Of a stretch of DNA of 64,000 bases, positions 42,943-53,432 are shown piece by piece. The notes under the pieces were generated by a model. The model worked only from the letters and a program-made list of their open reading frames with translations, ran no database searches and was not told the origin of the DNA. Numbering within the stretch: position 1 is the stretch's first letter; the number at the start of each line of letters is the position of its first letter. Source of the DNA: Pseudomonas asplenii (GTDB taxonomy: Bacteria > Pseudomonadota > Gammaproteobacteria > Pseudomonadales > Pseudomonadaceae); the NCBI RefSeq assembly GCF_001293465.1, contig NZ_JSYZ01000006.1:1-64000 (forward strand), read 5' to 3'. Position numbers and translations under genes: made by a program.

Positions 42943-43167
42943 GGTGTCCTACCTTCTTTGTGGCTCTTGGGGGAACTGGCTTCTTGCGAAATCCTTGGTC
43001 AGCACCGGGCATCGGCCCGGTTCTGGATCATTACGAAAACCGCCTGCGGGGCAGCTTTCGTAATGATCCGGCACTCCAGATAAAACTTGAGGCTGGGAGC
43101 CTGCCCCATGCCCGTGGGAAACCCACTGACACAGGACAGACAACCAACCTCTAGCACGATCGCTGGA
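42943..43167. other. rpsO-pnp intergenic region
   Basis: 225 bases carrying the pnp leader hairpin (43025-43069) and the pnp ribosome site (AGAAGGTAGGACACC, 42945-42959 on the minus strand). A secondary pnp promoter may be present, as in E. coli, but I cannot point to one. Confidence 0.5.
43025..43069 (-). promoter_or_regulatory. pnp leader hairpin (RNase III-type processing site)
   Basis: GGATCATTACGAAA and TTTCGTAATGATCC pair over about 15 bases with a short GC-rich loop, about 85 bases before the pnp start. In E. coli a similar double-stranded leader is cut by RNase III and then controls pnp translation through PNPase itself. The equivalent function here is inferred from position and structure. 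Confidence 0.8.
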
Positions 43168-43437
43168 TCAGCGACGCAGGCCCAGACGACCGATCAGGGT
43201 GCTGTAGCGAGTCACGTCCTTGCCTTTCAGGTAGTCCAGCAGCTTGCGACGCTGGTTTACCATGCGGATCAGACCACGACGGGAGTGGTGGTCCTTGCCG
43301 TTGGCCTTGAAGTGACCTTGCAGCTTGTTGATGTTGGCGGTCAGCAGTGCAACTTGCACTTCTGGCGAACCAGTGTCACCAACGGCTTGCTGGTAGTCGG
43401 CAACGATTTGAGCTTTTTCTTCAACGCTGAGTGCCAT
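43168..43437 (-). CDS. rpsO: 30S ribosomal protein S15
   Basis: Primary 16S rRNA-binding protein of the small subunit platform, 89 aa, full length. The family signature [39 protein letters not shown] is complete. Lies between truB and pnp, the order common to gammaproteobacteria. Confidence 0.99.
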   Translation of the reverse strand: MALSVEEKAQIVADYQQAVGDTGSPEVQVALLTANINKLQGHFKANGKDHHSRRGLIRMVNQRRKLLDYLKGKDVTRYSTLIGRLGLRR

Positions 43438-43551
43438 GTGGCAATCCTTCTATCAGGAAACCATCCAGGGACGGTTTCAACAGGCCGGAGACAAATCCCC
43501 GCATTTATAAAAGAGTAGTGACCGTGCCTGTTGACAGCCACCCTCGTCCGG

Positions 43552-44469
43552 TCATTCTGACCGAATCAGTCGACGCGGCGCGATGCGCCCGTCTTCGCTC
43601 ACTTCACCGATACCGATGAAGCGGCCGTTATGATCCTGTACCCGAACCATGCCGTACTTCGGCGCGTCCGGGGCACGTACTGGCTGGCCGTTGAGCCAGT
43701 AGAACGCACTGTGCTCGGAGAACTTGAGCAAAGGCCAATCCTGCAGGCCACTGTCCGAGGGCATCAGGAAGCGGTCGACCGCCTCGTTGCCACCTTCGGC
43801 ATGAACGGCTTCCAGCTCTTCGAGCGTCACCGTCTGGGCCAGGCTGAACGGTCCGGCCTGGGTCCGGCGCAGTTCGGCGACATAAGCACCGCAACCGAGC
43901 CGCTCACCGATATCCTCCACCAGGGTACGAATATAGGTGCCCTTGCTGCACTCCACTGCCAGTCGGGCAGTATCGCCTTCGCAGGCGAGCAATTCCAAGC
44001 GCGCAATAGTAACAGAACGCGGTTCGCGCTCCACTACTTCCCCTGCACGAGCCAACTTGTACAAAGGCTGTCCATCACGCTTGAGCGCCGAGTACATGGG
44101 CGGTATCTGACTGATTTCGCCCCGAAAATCCGGCAGGACCGCTTCGATATCGGCACGACCAACGGTCACCGGGCGGGTCTGCAGAACCTCGCCTTCGGCG
44201 TCCGCGGTGCTGGTGGTCTTGCCCAGTTGCATCAGGGTCTCATAACCCTTGTCGGAATCGAGCAGGTATTGTGAGAACTTGGTGGCCTCGCCGAAGCACA
44301 GCGGCAGCACGCCGGTCGCCAGCGGATCGAGGCTGCCGGTGTGGCCGGCCTTCTCGGCGTTGAGCAGCCAGCGAACCTTCTGCAGCGCCGCATTGGAGGT
44401 GAACCCCAGCGGCTTGTCCAGCAGGATGATACCGCTGACGTTGCGGCGGATACGTTTGACCTGGGCCAC
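43552..44469 (-). CDS. truB: tRNA pseudouridine(55) synthase
   Basis: Makes pseudouridine 55 in the T-loop of tRNAs and helps tRNA folding, 305 aa. Catalytic aspartate D48 lies in [17 protein letters not shown]. It starts with GTG (44469) behind GGGAGTAAGC, three bases after rbfA, so rbfA-truB are coupled. A C-terminal PUA-like domain is present. Confidence 0.97.
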   Translation of the reverse strand: MAQVKRIRRNVSGIILLDKPLGFTSNAALQKVRWLLNAEKAGHTGSLDPLATGVLPLCFGEATKFSQYLLDSDKGYETLMQLGKTTSTADAEGEVLQTRPVTVGRADIEAVLPDFRGEISQIPPMYSALKRDGQPLYKLARAGEVVEREPRSVTIARLELLACEGDTARLAVECSKGTYIRTLVEDIGERLGCGAYVAELRRTQAGPFSLAQTVTLEELEAVHAEGGNEAVDRFLMPSDSGLQDWPLLKFSEHSAFYWLNGQPVRAPDAPKYGMVRVQDHNGRFIGIGEVSEDGRIAPRRLIRSE

Positions 44470-44472
44470 CGC

Positions 44473-44889
44473 TTACTCCCGACCGTCTTCTGGTTGGGCG
44501 GTCTGAGGGTCGCTGCCCTCGCCATGCAGGCTGTCTTCGGCCACGGCGCGCTCGATCAGGGCCGACAGATGGGCACCGCGGGCGACGCTCTCATCGTAGT
44601 GGAAGTGCAACTGCGGCACGCTGCGCAGCTTCATTTCACGGGCCAGTTGCATACGCAGGAAACCGGCCGCCGAGTTGAGCACCTTGATGCTCTGGGCGAT
44701 CTCTTCCAGGTTGTCCTGGCCCATCACGGTGATGTAGACCTTAGCGTGGCCGACGTCACGGCTGACGTCGACCGCGGTGATGGTGATCAGGCCGACGCGC
44801 GGATCCTTGACTTCACGACGGATCAGCTGTGCCAGCTCGCGCTGCATCTGATCGCCGATACGTTGGGTACGGCTGTATTCTTTTGCCAT
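44473..44889 (-). CDS. rbfA: 30S ribosome-binding factor RbfA
   Basis: Assists late maturation of the 30S subunit and 16S 5'-end processing, important in the cold. The 138-residue protein has the KH-like core with [30 protein letters not shown] at the N-terminus and [20 protein letters not shown] toward the C-terminus, followed by an acidic tail. Confidence 0.97.
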   Translation of the reverse strand: MAKEYSRTQRIGDQMQRELAQLIRREVKDPRVGLITITAVDVSRDVGHAKVYITVMGQDNLEEIAQSIKVLNSAAGFLRMQLAREMKLRSVPQLHFHYDESVARGAHLSALIERAVAEDSLHGEGSDPQTAQPEDGRE

Positions 44890-44942
44890 GTCTTGTTACC
44901 TGTTACTGCCCCGGGGCAAAACCCTCGAGGTCTGAAAGCGGC

Positions 44943-44981
44943 AAACGCCCGGCCTGGCAGAAGCCGGACCGGGCGTTGCGT
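44943..44981 (-). terminator. Hairpin between infB and rbfA
   Basis: On the minus strand AACGCCCGG/CCGGGCGTT encloses a GC-rich internal hairpin, followed by TTGCC. The short T stretch makes partial termination or RNA processing more likely than full termination, as rbfA has no obvious own promoter. Confidence 0.5.
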
Positions 44982-45048
44982 TTAGAGTCCGCTCGCGGCC
45001 TGCGCAGCAAGGCTGCGGCAGGCCATCGCGGCTCTTGAAGCATGCGAG

Positions 45049-47565
45049 TCAGAGGCTGCGAGCAACCTGGACCTTCTCGAAGACTTCGATCTTGTCGCCG
45101 ACCTTGACGTCGTTGTAGCTCTTCACGCCGATACCGCATTCCATGCCGGCACGCACTTCGGACGCGTCATCCTTGAAGCGGCGCAGGGATTCCAGCTCGC
45201 CTTCGAAGATCACGATGTCTTCACGCAGTACGCGGATCGGACGGTTACGGTGCACGCTACCCTCGATCACCATGCAGCCGGCGATGGCGCCGAACTTGGG
45301 CGAACGGAACACGTCGCGGACTTCGGCCACGCCCAGGATGTTCTCCCGTACGTCGCTGCCCAGCATACCGGTCAGGGCTTTCTTCACGTCTTCGATGATG
45401 TCGTAGATCACGTTGTAGTAACGCATATCCAGACCTTCCTGCTCGACGATCTTCCGTGCGCCGGCATCGGCACGCACGTTGAAGCCGAACAGCACGGCGT
45501 TGGAGGCCAGTGCCAGGTTGGCGTCGGACTCGGTGATACCACCGACACCGCCACCGACGACGCGCACTTGCACTTCATCGTTACCCAAACCGTTGAGCGC
45601 GCCTTGCAGCGCCTCCAGCGAACCACGGACGTCGGACTTGAGGACGATGTTGAGCGTCTTCTTCTCTTCCTGGCCCATGCTTTCGAAGATGTTTTCCAGC
45701 TTGCCGGCATGAGCGCGAGCCAGTTTGACTTCACGGAACTTGCCTTGGCGGAACAGCGCGACTTCACGGGCTTTCTTCTCGTCAGCCACCACGCTCATCT
45801 CGTCGCCCGCATCCGGGGTACCGTCCAGGCCGAGGATCTCGACCGGAATCGCCGGGCCGGCTTCCTTGATCGGCTTGCCGTTCTCGTCGAGCATGGCACG
45901 CACGCGGCCATAGTTCGAACCGACCAGGACCATGTCGCCCTGACGCAGGGTACCGTCCTGAACCAGAACGGTCGCCACCGGACCACGACCCTTGTCCAGG
46001 CGCGACTCGACCACCACGCCACGGCCAGGAGCCGAAGGGGTCGCCTTGAGTTCCAGAACCTCGGCCTGCAGCAGCACCGCTTCGAGCAGTTCGTCGACGC
46101 CAGTACCGACTTTCGCCGACACCGGAACGAACGGCGTATCGCCACCCCAGTCTTCCGGGGTCACGCCGTGGGTCGCCAGCTCGCTGCGGATGCGATCGAG
46201 GTCGGCACCCGGCTTGTCGATCTTGTTCACCGCCACCACCAGCGGTACGCCGGCGGCCTGGGCGTGCTGGACCGCTTCGATGGTCTGTGGCATCACGCCG
46301 TCGTCGGCCGCGACCACCAGGATCACGATGTCGGTCGCCTTGGCACCACGGGCACGCATCGCGGTAAACGCGGCGTGGCCCGGGGTGTCGAGGAAGGTGA
46401 CCATGCCGCGGTCGGTTTCCACGTGGTACGCACCGATGTGCTGGGTAATACCACCGGCTTCGCCAGCGGCCACCTTGGCACGACGGATGTAGTCGAGCAG
46501 CGAGGTCTTGCCGTGGTCAACGTGACCCATGACGGTCACGACTGGCGCGCGGGAGAATTCCTCACCTTCGAACTTCAGCGACTCGGCCAGGGAATCTTCC
46601 AGGGCGGTGTCGCTGACCAGGGTCACCTTGTGGCCCAGTTCCTCGGCAACCAGTTGGGCAGTTTCCTGGTCCAGAACCTGGTTGATCGTCGCCGGAGTAC
46701 CCAGCTTGAACATGAACTTGATGATTTCGGCAGCCTTGACCGACATCTGCTGGGCCAGGTCGGCCACAGTGATGGTCTCGCCGATCTTCACGTCACGGAC
46801 CACAGGACCGGTAGGGTTCTGGAAACCGTGAACGTTGCGTTTCTTCGGCTTGGCCTTGCCACCGCCGCGACCGCCACGACGGAAGCCATCGCTTTCCTCG
46901 TCGGTGGTACGTGGGGCAACACGAACGGCCGGAGCCTTTTCCTTGACCGAAGCGCGGTGCGGAGCGTTCTTGCGCTCGCCGTCGCCACGACGATTCTCGT
47001 CGCCACGGGACTTGTCGGAGCGACGCGGCTCTTCGCGCTTGCGCTCGGCAGCCGGCGCAGGCGCGGCAACCGGCGCTTCACGCACAGGCTCGTCGAGCTC
47101 GACCGGAGCGGCAACCGCTTCGACCACAGGCTCGACCACAGGGGCAGGCGCAGGCTGGCGACGCGCTTCTTCTTCGGCGCGACGCTTGGCTTCTTCTTCC
47201 GCCTTCTGACGGGCCGCATTTTCTACGGCGCGACGTTCTTCCTGCTCGCGCTTGCGCTCGGCTTCGATTTCTTCCGGGCTGCGCTGTACGAAGACTTTCT
47301 TCTTGCGTACTTCAACACTGATGCTCTTGCTGCCGGCAACACGCAGGGTACTGGTGGTTTTGCGCTGCAAGGTGATCTTGCGCGGTTCTTCCACTTTCGC
47401 CTTGTGGCTGCTCTTCAGGTGAGTCAGCAGCGACTGCTTCTCGCTGTCGCTCACATGTTCCTCGGCGGCGGTGTGCGGCAGACCTGCCTCACGCATCTGC
47501 TGCAACAGGCGCTCTACCGGTGTTTTGACCTCATCGGCCAGTTGTTTCACCGTGACTTGCGTCAT
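45049..47565 (-). CDS. infB: Translation initiation factor IF-2
   Basis: GTPase that brings fMet-tRNA to the 30S subunit and promotes subunit joining, 838 aa. N-terminal IF2 domain (residues 1-60), a long charged Ala/Glu/Arg-rich linker (about 80-240) and then the G domain with [16 protein letters not shown] and NKIDKP, followed by domains II-IV. Its own initiator tRNA gene is in the same operon, 2.2 kb upstream. Confidence 0.98.
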   Translation of the reverse strand: MTQVTVKQLADEVKTPVERLLQQMREAGLPHTAAEEHVSDSEKQSLLTHLKSSHKAKVEEPRKITLQRKTTSTLRVAGSKSISVEVRKKKVFVQRSPEEIEAERKREQEERRAVENAARQKAEEEAKRRAEEEARRQPAPAPVVEPVVEAVAAPVELDEPVREAPVAAPAPAAERKREEPRRSDKSRGDENRRGDGERKNAPHRASVKEKAPAVRVAPRTTDEESDGFRRGGRGGGKAKPKKRNVHGFQNPTGPVVRDVKIGETITVADLAQQMSVKAAEIIKFMFKLGTPATINQVLDQETAQLVAEELGHKVTLVSDTALEDSLAESLKFEGEEFSRAPVVTVMGHVDHGKTSLLDYIRRAKVAAGEAGGITQHIGAYHVETDRGMVTFLDTPGHAAFTAMRARGAKATDIVILVVAADDGVMPQTIEAVQHAQAAGVPLVVAVNKIDKPGADLDRIRSELATHGVTPEDWGGDTPFVPVSAKVGTGVDELLEAVLLQAEVLELKATPSAPGRGVVVESRLDKGRGPVATVLVQDGTLRQGDMVLVGSNYGRVRAMLDENGKPIKEAGPAIPVEILGLDGTPDAGDEMSVVADEKKAREVALFRQGKFREVKLARAHAGKLENIFESMGQEEKKTLNIVLKSDVRGSLEALQGALNGLGNDEVQVRVVGGGVGGITESDANLALASNAVLFGFNVRADAGARKIVEQEGLDMRYYNVIYDIIEDVKKALTGMLGSDVRENILGVAEVRDVFRSPKFGAIAGCMVIEGSVHRNRPIRVLREDIVIFEGELESLRRFKDDASEVRAGMECGIGVKSYNDVKVGDKIEVFEKVQVARSL

Positions 47566-47592
47566 GCACTTCTCTCCTCAGGCCGCGCCTAA

Positions 47593-49074
47593 TTACTCGA
47601 ACCAGTGGGCTCGGGCGGCCATGATCAACTTGCCGGCACGATCATCGTCGATGCCGTCGATGTCGAGCAGGTCGTCAATCGACTGCTCGGCCAGGTCTTC
47701 GCGGGTAATGACGCCGCGCACCGCCAGTTCCATCGCCAAATCCTTGTCCATACCCTCAAGCGAGAGCAGGTCTTCGGCCGGATGGGCGTCTGCCAGCTTT
47801 TCCTCTGTAGCGATGGCTTTGGTCAACAGGCGATCCTTGGCACGAGCGCGAAGCTCGTTGACGATTTCCTCGTCAAAGCCGTCGATGTTGAGCATCTCTT
47901 CCAACGGTACGTAGGCAATTTCTTCCAGGCTGGTGAAACCTTCATCGACCAGCACCTGTGCCAGCTCTTCGTCGACTTCCAGCTCGTCGATGAAGTTGCG
48001 CAGGATGTCACCGGTTTCTGCCTGTTGCTTAGCCTGGATGTCCGACTCGGTCATCACGTTCAGGGTCCAGCCGGTCAGCTGGCTGGCCAGACGCACGTTC
48101 TGACCGCCGCGGCCGATGGCCTGGGCCAGGTTGTCGGCACCCACGGCGATGTCCATCGCATGGGCGTCTTCGTCAACGATGATCGCCGCGACTTCAGCCG
48201 GCGACATGGCGTTGATGACGAACTGCGCCGGGTTGTCGTCCCACAGCACGATATCCACACGCTCGCCACCCAGCTCGCCGGAGACGGCCTGGACGCGCGA
48301 ACCACGCATGCCGATGCACGCGCCCTGCGGGTCGATACGCTTGTCCTTGGAGCGGACAGCGATCTTGGCACGCGAACCCGGGTCACGGGACGCCGCCATC
48401 ACCTCGATCAGCCCTTCGGCGATCTCGGGCACTTCGATACGGAACAGCTCGATCAGCATTTCCGGCGCGGTACGCGACAGGATCAGCTGAGGACCGCGGT
48501 TCTCGGTGCGGATTTCCTTGAGCAGTGCACGAACCCGTACACCGACGCGGAAAGTCTCGCGGGAAATGATGTCTTCACGCGCCAGCAGCGCCTCGGCGTT
48601 GTTGCCCAGGTCAACGATGACGTTGTCGCGGGTGACCTTCTTCACGGTACCGGAGATGATTTCGCCCAGGCGCTCGCGGTAGGCATCGACCACCTGCGCA
48701 CGCTCGGCTTCGCGAACCTTCTGCACAATGACTTGCTTGGCGGTCTGGGCAGCGATGCGACCGAACTCGATGGACTCGATCTTCTCCTCGACGACATCGC
48801 CAACCTTGGCACCCGGATGGGTCAGGGCCACCTTGCTTGGCCAGGTCTCGATCGCCGGATCGTCAAGATCGGCTTCCTCGACCACAGTCCAACGACGGAA
48901 AGTCTCATAGGAACCGGTGTGGCGGTTGATTTCCACACGCAGGTCAACTTCGTCTTCAAAGCGTTTCTTGGTAGCAGTCGCCAGAGCAATCTCCAGCGCC
49001 TCAAAAATCACGCCTGCCGGTACACCCTTTTCATTGGATACCGACTCAACAACCAGCAATACTTCTTTGCTCAT
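47593..49074 (-). CDS. nusA: Transcription termination/antitermination protein NusA
   Basis: RNA polymerase-associated factor, 493 aa. Domains in order: polymerase-binding N-terminal domain, S1 (about 135-200), two KH domains ([50 protein letters not shown]), and two C-terminal acidic repeats (about 365-490), as in E. coli. ATG at 49074 follows GGCGT rather than a strong ribosome site; the frame extends seven codons further. Confidence 0.97.
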   Translation of the reverse strand: MSKEVLLVVESVSNEKGVPAGVIFEALEIALATATKKRFEDEVDLRVEINRHTGSYETFRRWTVVEEADLDDPAIETWPSKVALTHPGAKVGDVVEEKIESIEFGRIAAQTAKQVIVQKVREAERAQVVDAYRERLGEIISGTVKKVTRDNVIVDLGNNAEALLAREDIISRETFRVGVRVRALLKEIRTENRGPQLILSRTAPEMLIELFRIEVPEIAEGLIEVMAASRDPGSRAKIAVRSKDKRIDPQGACIGMRGSRVQAVSGELGGERVDIVLWDDNPAQFVINAMSPAEVAAIIVDEDAHAMDIAVGADNLAQAIGRGGQNVRLASQLTGWTLNVMTESDIQAKQQAETGDILRNFIDELEVDEELAQVLVDEGFTSLEEIAYVPLEEMLNIDGFDEEIVNELRARAKDRLLTKAIATEEKLADAHPAEDLLSLEGMDKDLAMELAVRGVITREDLAEQSIDDLLDIDGIDDDRAGKLIMAARAHWFE

Positions 49075-49121
49075 CGTACGCCTCGCCTTTCGCAAGCCAT
49101 TGGATCCGCGGGATCCGCGTC

Positions 49122-49580
49122 TCAGTCAAAACTGGGAATAATGTTGGCCTTGTCGATCAAATCGATCGGCAACAGGAACTCGTGGTCATCTACCTGCACC
49201 ACGACGTCCTGCTCTTCCACTCCACGCAGAAGGCCCTGAAAGTTGCGTCGTCCCTCGAAAGGCGAGCGCAGCCTTATTTTCACTTGTTCGCCGGCATGCG
49301 AGGCAAACTGTTCAAGGGTGAACAGCGGGCGTTCCATGCCAGGAGAGGAAACTTCAAGGGTGTATTCAGTGGAAATCGGATCTTCGACATCCAGCACGCC
49401 ACTGATCTGGCGACTGACGATGGCGCAGTCATCCACCAGAACACCACCCTCTTTATCGATATAAACGCGCAACACGGAATGGCGGCCTTGAGCGGAAAAC
49501 TCGATACCCCAGCATTCATAGCCCAGGGCCACGACCACCGGGGCCAGCAAGGCCTGCAACTGTTCTAGCTTGCTCGACAC
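49122..49580 (-). CDS. rimP: Ribosome maturation factor RimP
   Basis: Needed for 30S maturation, 152 aa. The two-domain RimP pattern is visible: [34 protein letters not shown] and an SH3-like end. I take the GTG at 49580 because GAGGGGG is just upstream and the protein then begins [12 protein letters not shown] as in relatives. It is the first protein gene of the nusA operon. Confidence 0.95.
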   Translation of the reverse strand: MSSKLEQLQALLAPVVVALGYECWGIEFSAQGRHSVLRVYIDKEGGVLVDDCAIVSRQISGVLDVEDPISTEYTLEVSSPGMERPLFTLEQFASHAGEQVKIRLRSPFEGRRNFQGLLRGVEEQDVVVQVDDHEFLLPIDLIDKANIIPSFD

Positions 49581-49619
49581 CTGAACCCCCTCGTGCATGA
49601 TGTGCATGCGATTTAAGAA

Positions 49620-49644
49620 AACAAAAAATGGGCGAATCGCCCAT
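49620..49644 (-). terminator. Second terminator in the metY-rimP leader
   Basis: Stem ATGGGCGA/TCGCCCAT with almost no loop and then TTTTTTGTTTT on the minus strand, 40 bases before rimP. Lying ahead of the first gene of an essential operon, it must be leaky or regulated. Confidence 0.85.
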
Positions 49645-49689
49645 CCCTGAAATGCCGTCGAAATGCGGCATCGATTGTGTCCAGCTAAC

Positions 49690-49710
49690 AAAAAGCCCCT
49701 GAAAAGGGGC
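49690..49710 (-). terminator. Terminator after tRNA-fMet
   Basis: Stem GCCCCT/AGGGGC with TTTTT on the minus strand, 12 bases past the tRNA 3' end. Confidence 0.88.
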
Positions 49711-49721
49711 TCCGCTAAAAC

Positions 49722-49798
<77 letters not shown>

Positions 49799-49860
49799 AC
49801 AAAGCTGGGGCAAAAGTATACGACTGATCCCTTTTTGGGTCAATGTAACCTTCCACCTAC

Positions 49861-49882
49861 AAGAAAGCCCGCAACAGCGGGC
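49861..49882 (-). terminator. Terminator after tRNA-Leu
   Basis: Stem GCCCGC/GCGGGC followed by TTTCTT on the minus strand, between the two tRNA genes. The run is short, so some read-through into tRNA-fMet is likely. Confidence 0.75.
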
Positions 49883-49894
49883 TCTCCTGATAAT

Positions 49895-49980
49895 TGGTAC
49901 CGAGAAGGGGACTCGAACCCCTACACCCTATGGGCACAACCACCTCAAGGTTGCGTGTCTACCAATTCCACCACCTCGGC
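49895..49980 (-). tRNA. tRNA-Leu (GAG)
   Basis: 86 bases with encoded CCA and the long variable arm of leucine tRNAs. Acceptor GCCGAGG pairs with CTCGGT-side bases; the anticodon loop TTGAGGT gives anticodon GAG for CUC/CUU codons. D arm TGGTGGAATTGGTAGACAC and T arm GGGGTTCGAGTCCCC are standard. It follows secG by 29 bases. Confidence 0.97.
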
Positions 49981-50009
49981 AATACAACGTTTACAGCATG
50001 AAACCCGTT

Positions 50010-50393
50010 TTACTTCTGCTCTGGAGCCTGAGGTACATCGCCTGCCGGAGTGGCCGACTTCTGCTCCTGGAGCACCGGTACATCATCAGATGCCGGCTTT
50101 TGCTTTGGTGCTTCCAACACTGCCGGGCTTGGCAGACCTGCTTGAGTCAGCTGGTGAGCTTTCTCTTTAGCAAAGTATCCTAACCCTAAGCTGGTTATGA
50201 AGAAACCTGCGGCAAGTATAGCAGTAAACTTACTAAGAAAGGTAGAGGAACCTTGGCTTCCGAACACAGTATTTGAAGCACCTGCGCCGAAAGATGCACC
50301 AGCTTCCGCACCTTTACCCTGTTGCAGCAGTACGAGAGCAACAACCCCCAGTGCAGCCAACAGATGAAGAACGACTACGATCGTTTCCAGCAT
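50010..50393 (-). CDS. secG: Protein-export membrane protein SecG
   Basis: Small SecYEG subunit that helps SecA-driven export, 127 aa. Two membrane segments (about residues 2-22 and 54-74) joined by the conserved Gly-rich loop [24 protein letters not shown], then a Pro/Gln/Lys-rich tail of variable length. It starts three bases after tpiA. Confidence 0.96.
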   Translation of the reverse strand: MLETIVVVLHLLAALGVVALVLLQQGKGAEAGASFGAGASNTVFGSQGSSTFLSKFTAILAAGFFITSLGLGYFAKEKAHQLTQAGLPSPAVLEAPKQKPASDDVPVLQEQKSATPAGDVPQAPEQK

Positions 50394-50396
50394 TTC

Positions 50397-51152
50397 TCAG
50401 TTTCCCGCAGCGCGACAAATCGCACCGAATTCATCTGCATTCAGGGAAGCCCCACCAATGAGCCCCCCATCGATATCCGGCATGCCGAACAGTTCGACCG
50501 CATTGGCCGCCTTCACGCTGCCGCCGTACAGAAGCCGCACACCTTGAGCGACTTCGGAATTCTCTGCCGCCAACTGCGCGCGAATGGCTGCATGCACATC
50601 CTGCGCCTGTTGCGGCGAAGCTGTCAGCCCGGTACCAATGGCCCAGACCGGCTCGTAAGCGATGACAGCCTTGGCAAAAGCACCGACACCCAACTCTTCG
50701 ATGATGCTGCCCAACTGACGCGAAACCACTTCCAGCGTCTTGCCGGCTTCACGCTGCGCCTGGGTTTCCCCTACACACAGCACCGGAATCAGCCCGCAAG
50801 CCTGCGCTGCCGCAAACTTGCGATTGAGCATCCGATCGGTCTCGCCCATTATCTGGCGACGCTCAGAGTGCCCAACCAGCACCAGGGAACAACCTGCATC
50901 GACCAACTGGCTCGGTGCGATCTCACCTGTCAAGGCGCCTTGCATGGATTCCACTGCAGAGTTCTGCGCGCCGACCGAAATCGACTTGCCCTTCAAACCA
51001 TCGACCACTTGGGTGATATGCAAGCAAGGCGGGAATACCGCAACATCAACACCGCTCGGCAGGGCCAGATTCCGCAGCCCCTTGATCAGCTCAGCGACGC
51101 TGGCGCGGGTACCGTGCATTTTCCAGTTACCAGCTACCAGGGGGCGACGCAT
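50397..51152 (-). CDS. tpiA: Triosephosphate isomerase
   Basis: Interconverts glyceraldehyde 3-phosphate and dihydroxyacetone phosphate, 251 aa. Catalytic lysine in GNWKMHG (K11), histidine in VGHSERR, and glutamate in [11 protein letters not shown] are all present. Confidence 0.98.
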   Translation of the reverse strand: MRRPLVAGNWKMHGTRASVAELIKGLRNLALPSGVDVAVFPPCLHITQVVDGLKGKSISVGAQNSAVESMQGALTGEIAPSQLVDAGCSLVLVGHSERRQIMGETDRMLNRKFAAAQACGLIPVLCVGETQAQREAGKTLEVVSRQLGSIIEELGVGAFAKAVIAYEPVWAIGTGLTASPQQAQDVHAAIRAQLAAENSEVAQGVRLLYGGSVKAANAVELFGMPDIDGGLIGGASLNADEFGAICRAAGN

Positions 51153-51218
51153 GCTCTACCTCGCGGGTTAAAGTGGGCGCAGATATTACCCAACCAGATC
51201 ATCACTGGCAAGCCAAAT

Positions 51219-52556
51219 TCAGGCACAAACTTCAGCAACCAGTTTTGCCAGCCCTTCGGCATGCCCACGAACGGACGCTTCGTCCTCGCCTTCGACCATC
51301 ACACGCACCAGCGGCTCGGTCCCCGACTTGCGCAGCAGTACCCGACCACGACCGTTCATGGCCTCGGTGACACGCTCGCATTCGGCAACCACCTGCGGGT
51401 GCTTGACCGGGTCGACACCGCCGCCGAAACGCACGTTGACCAGCACCTGTGGGCATTTGCGCACGACCTGGCGCGCCTCGGCCAGGGTCTCGCCACGACG
51501 ACGCAACGCCAGCAGCACCTGCAGCGCCGCAATGATCGCGTCCCCCGTGGTGTTGTGATTCAGGCACAGGATATGCCCCGAGTTCTCGCCACCGACCAGC
51601 CAGTCGCGCTCGAGCAGTTCGGCGATCACATAACGGTCGCCGACATTGGCGCGCACGAACGGAATATCCAGCTCCTTCAGCGCCAGTTCCATTCCGAGGT
51701 TGCTCATCAGAGTGCCAACCACGCCACCGTTGAGCTTGCCGCGCTCGGCCAGGTCACGGGCAATGATGAACACCAGTTCATCGCCATCGACCACCGTACC
51801 GGTGTGATCGACCATCAGCACCCGGTCGCCATCACCGTCGAAGGCGATGCCGAGGTCAGCCTGCTCGGCCAGCACCGCGGCCTGCAACGGCTTGATGTGG
51901 GTCGAGCCGCAGTTGTCGTTGATGTTCAGCCCGTTGGGCTGCACCGACAGCGCGGTGACCTGCGCGCCCAGCTCGCGGAAAACGCTGGGCGCCACCTTGT
52001 AGGTCGCACCGTGGGCGCAATCGAGCACAATCTTCAGGTTGGACAGCTTGGTACCGGTCGGCACGCTGCCCTTGCAGAATTCGATGTAGCGACCGGCCGC
52101 GTCGTTGATCCGCGAAACCTTGCCGAGCTTTTCCGATTCGACCACGGTCATCGGCGCATCGAGCAGCTCCTCGATCATCAGCTCGACTTCATCCGGCAGC
52201 TTGGTGCCTTCGCCGGAGAAGAACTTGATGCCGTTGTCGTCATGGGGGTTGTGCGAAGCACTGATGACGATCCCCGCCTCAGCGTGGAACGTACGGGTCA
52301 GGTAGGCGATGGCCGGGGTCGGCATCGGCCCCAGCAGCATCACGTCGGCGCCTGCCGCGGAGAGACCGGCCTCCAGGGCGGATTCGAACATGTAGCCGGA
52401 GATCCGGGTGTCCTTGCCAACCAGGACGCGACAGGTGCCCTGCTTGCGGAACGCCATACCGGCGGCCCAGCCCAGCTTGAGCATGAAATCAGGGGTGATC
52501 GGATACTGTCCGACGCGGCCCCGAATACCGTCGGTGCCGAAATATTTCTTCTTCAT
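51219..52556 (-). CDS. glmM: Phosphoglucosamine mutase
   Basis: Converts glucosamine 6-phosphate to glucosamine 1-phosphate for peptidoglycan and LPS, 445 aa. The phosphoserine is S101 in [12 protein letters not shown]; the magnesium loop DGDGDR and sugar-binding GGENSGH are present. Start at ATG 52556 ([13 protein letters not shown]); the frame continues upstream only inside the folP 3' end. Confidence 0.97.
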   Translation of the reverse strand: MKKKYFGTDGIRGRVGQYPITPDFMLKLGWAAGMAFRKQGTCRVLVGKDTRISGYMFESALEAGLSAAGADVMLLGPMPTPAIAYLTRTFHAEAGIVISASHNPHDDNGIKFFSGEGTKLPDEVELMIEELLDAPMTVVESEKLGKVSRINDAAGRYIEFCKGSVPTGTKLSNLKIVLDCAHGATYKVAPSVFRELGAQVTALSVQPNGLNINDNCGSTHIKPLQAAVLAEQADLGIAFDGDGDRVLMVDHTGTVVDGDELVFIIARDLAERGKLNGGVVGTLMSNLGMELALKELDIPFVRANVGDRYVIAELLERDWLVGGENSGHILCLNHNTTGDAIIAALQVLLALRRRGETLAEARQVVRKCPQVLVNVRFGGGVDPVKHPQVVAECERVTEAMNGRGRVLLRKSGTEPLVRVMVEGEDEASVRGHAEGLAKLVAEVCA

Positions 52557-52572
52557 ACGTGCTCCATCGTTC

Positions 52573-53424
52573 TTATTCGGCAGCTTCAACCGCAGCGAGC
52601 ATCTTGACCACGTCGGCCGTTTCGGCCACATCGTGGACGCGCAGGATCCGCGCGCCCTTGCTCATCGCCAACGCCGCCAGGGCCAGGCTGCCATACAGGC
52701 GCTCACCCACCGGTCGCCCCAGTGTCAGGCCTATCATGCTCTTTCGCGAAACACCCACCAACAGCGGCCTACCCAGCACGTGCAACTGCTCCATATGCTT
52801 GAACAGGCTCAGGTTGTGCTCCAGGGTTTTCGCAAAGCCGAATCCCGGGTCCAGGACAATCCGCTCGGCAGGAATTCCCGCGGCTTCACACTCACGCATA
52901 CGCTCGACGAGAAACGCCTGCACTTGCTGCGTGACGTTGTCGTAGTACGGGTTGTCCTGCATGTCGCCAGGTTCGCCGAGCATGTGCATCAGGCACACCG
53001 GCAAACCGGTAGCCGCTGCCGCGTCCAGGGCACCGTCGCGCTGCAGCGAGCGCACGTCGTTGATCAGGCCGGCACCGAGTCGCGCGGTTTCACGCATCAC
53101 CGCCGGCGTCGAGGTGTCGACCGAGATGATCACATCCAGCTCACGGTGGATGCGCTCGACGATCGGCGCCACCCGCTCCAGTTCTTCCAGCGGCGAAACG
53201 ACCCGCGCACCCGGCCGGGTCGATTCACCACCGACATCGATCAGCGTAGCTCCGGCCTGGACCATGCCTTCGGCATGCCGTAACGCCGCGTCCAGCTGAC
53301 TGAAGCGCCCGCCATCGGAAAAGGAATCGGGGGTAACGTTGAGAATGCCCATGACATGCGTCCGGGCCAAATCAAGAACCCGGTTGCCGCAAGGCAACCG
53401 GGTCGAGGACTGAACAGAAGTCAT
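52573..53424 (-). CDS. folP: Dihydropteroate synthase
   Basis: Joins the pterin pyrophosphate made by FolK with p-aminobenzoate; target of sulfonamides. 283 aa. Signatures [15 protein letters not shown] and [11 protein letters not shown] are complete, as is the distal [11 protein letters not shown] loop. Lies between ftsH (eight bases upstream) and glmM (16 bases downstream), the usual order. Confidence 0.97.
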   Translation of the reverse strand: MTSVQSSTRLPCGNRVLDLARTHVMGILNVTPDSFSDGGRFSQLDAALRHAEGMVQAGATLIDVGGESTRPGARVVSPLEELERVAPIVERIHRELDVIISVDTSTPAVMRETARLGAGLINDVRSLQRDGALDAAAATGLPVCLMHMLGEPGDMQDNPYYDNVTQQVQAFLVERMRECEAAGIPAERIVLDPGFGFAKTLEHNLSLFKHMEQLHVLGRPLLVGVSRKSMIGLTLGRPVGERLYGSLALAALAMSKGARILRVHDVAETADVVKMLAAVEAAE

Positions 53425-53432
53425 TTCAAACC

